Shown here: one piece after another, positions 58,962 through 64,000 of the stretch
How positions within the stretch are numbered: the first letter of the stretch is position 1
Layout: every line of letters begins with the position of its first letter
Assembly: GCF_011386835.1 (NCBI RefSeq)
Contig: NC_088791.1
Span: forward strand, 126,394,943-126,458,942
Direction: 5' to 3'
DNA: 64,000 nucleotides
Source: Chrysemys picta bellii
Taxonomy: Eukaryota; Chordata; Testudines; Emydidae
Notes under the pieces: generated by a model
Told to the model about the DNA's origin: nothing
The model's input: the letters and a program-made list of their open reading frames with translations, nothing else
Databases searched by the model: none
Translations under genes and position numbers: made by a program

Positions 58962-59480
58962 ATAGGTGCCTTTAATTCTCCTCTACACCAGGTCGGTTTT
59001 CTAACCAGGATGGGTTTCTTCCTCAATTGTGGGATTGTGGCTTTTGGGGCACCTAGTAAAGTGTTCTTAAACAATTCCCAATTATCGTTCACATTTTTCT
59101 AACAAAATCTTCCTCCCAGCTTATTTGGCTCATAATTGTTTTCATCTTTGTTAAACTGGTTGTTTTAAAGCACCAAGTATATATATCATTGTTCTGGACT
59201 TTTTTCTGATAATGAATTATAAATGTGACCAAGTCATGATCACTTGTACCTAGGTTACCATTAATTTTTAGCTCTGTGATCAGTTTCTATTTATCTGTCA
59301 AGACAAGGCCTAATATAAAATTATCTCATGTTCAATACACTTTTTGAGTTAGGAAATGGTTATCTACATTTAGAAGTCCCAACAATGTTTTAGTACTGAT
59401 AGCATGAAAGCTTCAGCGTATGTCTCTCAAATAGCAGCTCCCCATGATCACACAGCTTTTTTCCCCTCTACACATTATAG
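58260..59480 (-). pseudogene. CR1 LINE ORF2 remnant: endonuclease-RT linker and RT start
   Basis: The frame at 58519-58313 reads L-V-L-L-F-R-K-S-W-N-T, E-V-P-E-D-W-K-K-A-N-V-V-P and then N-R-T-V-S-L-T-S-I-P-G-K-I-M-E, the first conserved block of CR1 reverse transcriptases. Upstream, 59092-58960 reads N-W-E-L-F-K-N-T-L-L and a following basic tract ending R-K-P-T-W, the linker after the endonuclease. Sequence up to about 59480 is probably endonuclease C-terminus, too broken to read with certainty. An (AT)n tract (58928-58958) interrupts the frame. Catalytic RT blocks are not present, so the copy is truncated and dead. Confidence 0.75.
58928..58958. repeat. (AT)n microsatellite
   Basis: About 31 bases of AT dinucleotides within the CR1 remnant. 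Confidence 0.95.
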
Positions 59481-59579
59481 TTAGGTTTGTACTGGTGCTC
59501 ACCATTCTATTCCCTAGTGTTATTTGCTGGCTGTAGCAGACACCAACTAGTACCCCATCTTGTGTTTTATCTGTTAGAA

Positions 59580-60447
59580 CAGTGGTTTTCAAACTGCAGG
59601 TCGCGACCCAGTACTGAGTCGTGGAATGTAAGGCAAATGGGTCACGGCGGCTCTGGTCAGAATGGAATGTAAGGCATTAAAAGTCCCGTCGGCGGTGCTG
59701 TCCGGCTAAGGCAGGCTAGTCCCTGTTCTGACACCACGCTGTGCCTCAGAAGCGGCCAGCAGCAGTTCCGGCTCCTAGGTGGGGGTGCCATGGGGCTCCA
59801 TGCGCTGCCCCTGCCCTGAGCACCGGCTCTGCACTCCCATTGGCCGGGAAAGGACCTCCTCCGCCTGAGGGGGTGGTGGTGCCTGCGGGCGTGCCTCCGC
59901 CTAGGAGCCGGACCTGCTGCTGGCTGCTTCTGGGGCGAAGCACAGTCCATGGTGCCAGGACAGGCAGGAAGCCTGCCTTAGCACCCCCGCTGCACTGCTG
60001 ACTGGGAGTCGCCCGAGGTAAATCCATGTCCCAACCCCGCGCCCCAATCCCCTGTCCCAGCCCTGAGCCCCCCCCAAGCCTGGAACCACTTCCTGCACCC
60101 CAAACCCCTCATCCCCAGCCTCGCCATAGAGCCTGCACCCCCAGCCCAGAGCCCTGACCCCCTTCTGTACCTCAAAACCCTCATCCCCGGCCCCAGCCCA
60201 GAGCCTGCACCCCCAGCCCAGAGCCCTGACCCATTCCCACACACCAACCCTCTGCCTCAGCCCAGAGCCCCCTCCCATGCCCTGAACCCCTCATTCCCGG
60301 CCCCACCCTGCAGCCTTCACACCAACCCTCTGCCCCAGCACTGAGCCCCTCCCACATCCCAAACTCCTCATTCCCAGCTCCGTTGTGTCGCGGGCATCAA
60401 CAATTTTCTTCAACAGGGTCGCCAGAAAAAAAGTTTGAAAAGCACTG
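59580..60447. mobile_element. Non-autonomous hAT element (868 bp) with perfect 8-bp duplication
   Basis: Terminal inverted repeats CAGTGGTTTTCAAACTG and CAGTGCTTTTCAAACTT (15 of 17). Flanks TGTTAGAA at 59572-59579 and 60448-60455 are identical. The left half is CpG-rich with TAGGAGCCGG and CCGGCTCCTAGG blocks in both orientations. The right half is a degenerate CAGCCCAGAGCC / CACCCCAACCCTCTGCCC array. The body type matches the elements at 11500 and 22886. The long Gly/Arg-rich frames inside are not genes. Confidence 0.93.
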
Positions 60448-60455
60448 TGTTAGAA

Positions 60456-63400
60456 TATTGATCCATAAGCATTGATCCTCCTCTTTTGTCTAGTTGATCC
60501 TTCCTAAATTGGTTATAACCATTTGTTTATAACATCCCAATCAAGTGAGTCATTGGCAAGAGGTTTCAGTAATACCAACTAGATCAAATTTATGCTCAGA
60601 AATGAGCAAATTGCAATTCCTTTTGTTTGTTACCGAGGCTCCTAGCATTACTGCATAGGCAATAAATATCTCAGTTATATGTAGTGATAAGCATTATGAT
60701 GTCACAAATAGCGGATTATGACTTCAGCTGTGCAATAAAGAGCAGGAGCAGATTAAATCATAAACAAGATATCTGTCTCCACACAAATGTCTTTAACAGT
60801 AAATAATACAACAAGATGCTAAAACCTAACCATATAATATCAGATATAGCAACATAATTGTGTCTACATCAAATGTACTTCAAGGATTTCAATGCGGAGT
60901 CAGCAACTCTTTAAACGTCAACATGTTGTTGAGACACACTCAAAACTTCTATCAACTTCACTGTGATTTTCGCATGAAAAATGATGGGAAGTTCAGACCC
61001 AGCCGTATACTGTGGGATCCCCTGAAGATTTATAATGATTTCAGCTAGGGAAGAAGGAACGATACCTGATGAACTCCTAAAGCAAAAAAAAAAAAGTATT
61101 CTCATGCAAATTTCCTTGGTAATAGAACATAGGAGACGAGAAATACAGGCCATAAGTTATATAAATTTTATATGCCTGTCTTAGTTATTTCTGTAACACC
61201 AGGCATCATATAATCTAAATATCTGAACAGAATTGTCTCTAAAGAGAGTGCGTCTTCTAGATTTCCGGGAGCCATCAGTAGATCTATAAACAATAACAAA
61301 CACAGAACCTGATCCTACTCTCACTGAAGTCAATGAGAATTTTGCCATTGACTTGAATGGGAGCAGGACTGGATCCATAAAAGGAGTAAGTGTTTGCAGC
61401 ATAGCTGTAGAATTGTTATCGCTCTGTTCTAAGAAACCTCAAATCCATGACCATGCAATCTTTATTCATGTATGAAACAAATACTTTGCAAGGATGCGCT
61501 TTTTTTCTTGTCGATGAGCAGTTGAATTCCTACAGTAATAGGTCTTTTAATTCCCAGGCCTGGTTAAGCTGCAGAATGGCTGCCTTTGAATTTGCATGAG
61601 TCTATTTAATTGATGTTATATGTGTCAAGGGAGGAAAGCATACTCAAAATTGTAACAGGTAGGGTTCATCTTGTATCTCTGCCTCAGGATCTTTCAAAGT
61701 GGCAGTTTCTTGCATATTAACCTGATCATATTGCTTAGTATTTAAACAAAACAAAAATCAAAAATTTACCATTTGATCCTACTGGCATCATGGCCAGATT
61801 TCCAAATGTGTTCTGCATCCAATATCTCCTACTCAAAACAATCAGAACCGCTGCATGCTGAGAACTTTTCAAAATCCAATATTGCCCCAGACGCACAAAA
61901 CAATTATTCTGAACTTTTGTACTTGCAATCCTTCTGGCTTGATATTTTATTCCTGCAATATTAATGTGAGTTTCACTTCAATATTAGCTGTCATCTCTAA
62001 TACTTACCTTAGCAAACATAATTCATTTAATTAGTAAATTGTTTAGGGCCTTTTAAGTTATTTTTTTCAAGGCTTATTAAACATTTGTCAGGCGCATTCT
62101 AACAGAATGCACATCCCAGCAATGCTTGGGATTTGATGATCTCAGATACATATTAATCTTGCCCCAGCAAAGCAAAGTAGTTACTGAAAAGGGCAAGCTC
62201 CAGTTAGCACCTTGTCAACATGCTTGCACAACAATAAGCAGTTACTCCCAAGTATAAGCCTGTTGAATCCAATAGTCAGCAGGAATCTCACATTGACTCC
62301 AGAGGGGCTACTCATGTGAGTAACTGCTCATCATTGTGAAGAAGGGGGTCACAATCTGGCCCAGTGGAATTACACTCAGGTAAAACCTGTGTAAATGGGA
62401 CCAGAATTAGACTCATTGTGCCTCTGGAAGAAGCTAAAAGAAACACAATATCCCCTTGAGTGCCCGTGGATCACACACAGTAGCAGTCACTGCTACACCC
62501 TTTAACAGGATGCAGTGAGATGCCCCCCATGCTGGCTCAGCAGAAGCTTTACATACCCTTATCACTTCTTTACCTCTTACAAAGAGTGCAAGGATGGGAA
62601 CTGTAGCCTGTTCCTTGAACCCTCTTCCTAAATTGCATACCAATACAATTTTAGGAAAAACAGGTGCTACTGCTCCTTTAACAGAATAGTGTCCTTTGTT
62701 CCACCATGTCTCTAGCACATTTCGAATGGCCTTCTTTGCACTTGAAATAAAATACAGGAGACCAAACATGATTTTTAAGTCTCTGAAACAGTAACTGCAC
62801 TAGCAATTTGTAGCAATAAAGACCCCCTCCATGGTCTACAGCAATAAGTAGTGCATGCAATTTGCTCAAAGTCAGATTACAGGCTGTTAGCAAAGGGACC
62901 TTTATTGAATTAAATCATCCCAATCCTTTTTTTTTTCCTGGCCAAAGACTGTAATGCTACAGATGTCTAAAGTGAGAGGTCAGCAGTTGACCATCCAGAG
63001 ATGAAGACCTTATTTATATGAAAAACAATTAACTAGGCAATAGTGCTACAAAGTTGAAAACCCTGAAGATATTGAAAGCAAACAGAACCGTTTTAATGGT
63101 TTTTCAGTGTTTGCTTGTACATGACAGCTGCTTTTTAAATTTAATCATTGCAGTACACATTTTTTTCCACCATACATAGTAACGGTGGCATTCTCCCACT
63201 GAGAGCTACTGGCTTGAATGCCAACACTGAAAGAAGTTTTATTTTACTGAGAAACATGAATGCTAAGGAGAACAATTTGATCATCATGTGAGTAAAGGCC
63301 TTTGTTTGCTGCAGTTTCCTGGATTATCGGATGTAAGGGGGTGGGAGGGGAGATTAAAAATAATAAGCCCAAGTAAAAAAGAAAACTTCAATTCTAGCAT

Positions 63401-64000
63401 ATCTGTGGGTTTTAAACACCATGCTGAACGAAAAGATCAATTCCCTATTCTTCGTAAAGAGTGTGCTCTTTGTGTGATGTGCTGTCCTTTCAGTAACATA
63501 GCAGCTCTAGGAGAGTAAAAGCTAGAAAATGCTACTAGCCATGGTGTCTTCTAATTGCACATGATTTTGGGTCTGATCCTGTGACGTGCTGTGTCGCCTC
63601 AAATGCCATTGATTTCAGTGGGAGGTGAGAGTGCTCAGCACCTCACAGGAGCTCTCTTTTTTTAAAGTGATATTCTTATTAAATGTGAATAGAGCAGTCT
63701 CCTGAGCAGGATAGCTTTTAATAGAAATGATGAAATAACATTCATAAAGCAGCTCTAAGGAAAATATAAGAAACACCATGTGTCTGAACTGTAAAATACC
63801 ACACTACACTAAACACAATGGGCCATTCTCATTTCAGCAAGCTTGCTGAAGCCAGTGTAGTTAAATGAGGGGTGAATTTGGCCCCATGTTGCTAAGGTAG
63901 ATGGTGGCAGGGTGTGCAGAGCCAGAAAGGTCTTATTCCCCTGCTGGACCAATACAAACAATTACTTTGGAAATGGAATCAAGTTGAGGATGTCAGAGGG
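60456..64000. other. AT-rich non-coding region
   Basis: No gene seen. Dispersed-motif copies at 61300-61380 (CTCTCACTGAAGTCAATGAG), 62270-62410 and 63565-63640 (GATTTCAGTGGGAGGTGAG). The stretch 61540-62170 is complex AT-rich DNA with TTAATTAG and GCATATTAA motifs and could be conserved non-coding DNA. Confidence 0.45.

Noticed and set aside
59657..60278. Overlapping frames of 86-125 codons
   Set aside because: Inside the hAT element 59580-60447; reflect the CACCCC/CAGCCC array read in different frames.

Overview
This is vertebrate nuclear DNA, almost entirely non-coding. The repeat content points to a turtle: CR1 LINE fragments, MIR-type SINEs, many non-autonomous hAT and other inverted-repeat DNA elements, and a DIRS retroelement whose gag resembles the LAP2alpha domain. 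The species cannot be named from sequence alone. No bacterial-style gene, CRISPR array, rRNA gene or intact tRNA gene is visible. Nearly all open frames are chance frames or transposon remnants.

Layout. A CpG island (about 1150-1960) holds the only host-gene candidate: a 306-bp minus-strand exon (1305-1610) with a polypyrimidine-CAG acceptor, a CAG|GTAGGAG donor and exactly 102 codons in phase 0/0. The protein segment is rich in Gly, Ser, Ala and Gln; I could not identify the gene. From about 2050 to 10900 the DNA is AT-rich, nearly free of recognisable transposons and has homeodomain-like TAAT clusters, as in introns or gene deserts near developmental genes. From 10950 to 33350 the window is crowded with MIR, CR1, a LINE reverse-transcriptase remnant and several hAT elements whose ends and 8-bp target duplications can be read directly.

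The most structured locus is 33951-38015, a minus-strand DIRS-like element. It has inverted terminal repeats, a broken gag with a LAP2alpha-like domain, and the C-terminal half of a tyrosine recombinase joined directly to gag, so the reverse transcriptase/RNase H region is missing. A TATA- and AATAAA-bearing segment that looks like a solo LTR (about 36501-37448) lies inside it. From 38050 to 55960 the DNA is mostly plain AT-rich sequence with a few elements: a near-perfect hairpin at 43873, a roughly 300-bp palindrome at 46950-47290 and an LTR-like block at 51265-51920. From 55960 to 60450 repeats are nested again: a hAT element in a CR1 tail, two elements inside an inverted-repeat element, a CR1 endonuclease-RT remnant, and an 868-bp hAT element with perfect 8-bp duplications. 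The final 3.5 kb is plain AT-rich DNA.

Nothing here works as a set of cooperating genes. The window is mainly a record of layered transposition: older CR1 and MIR copies carry younger hAT insertions, and a DIRS element carries a younger LTR.
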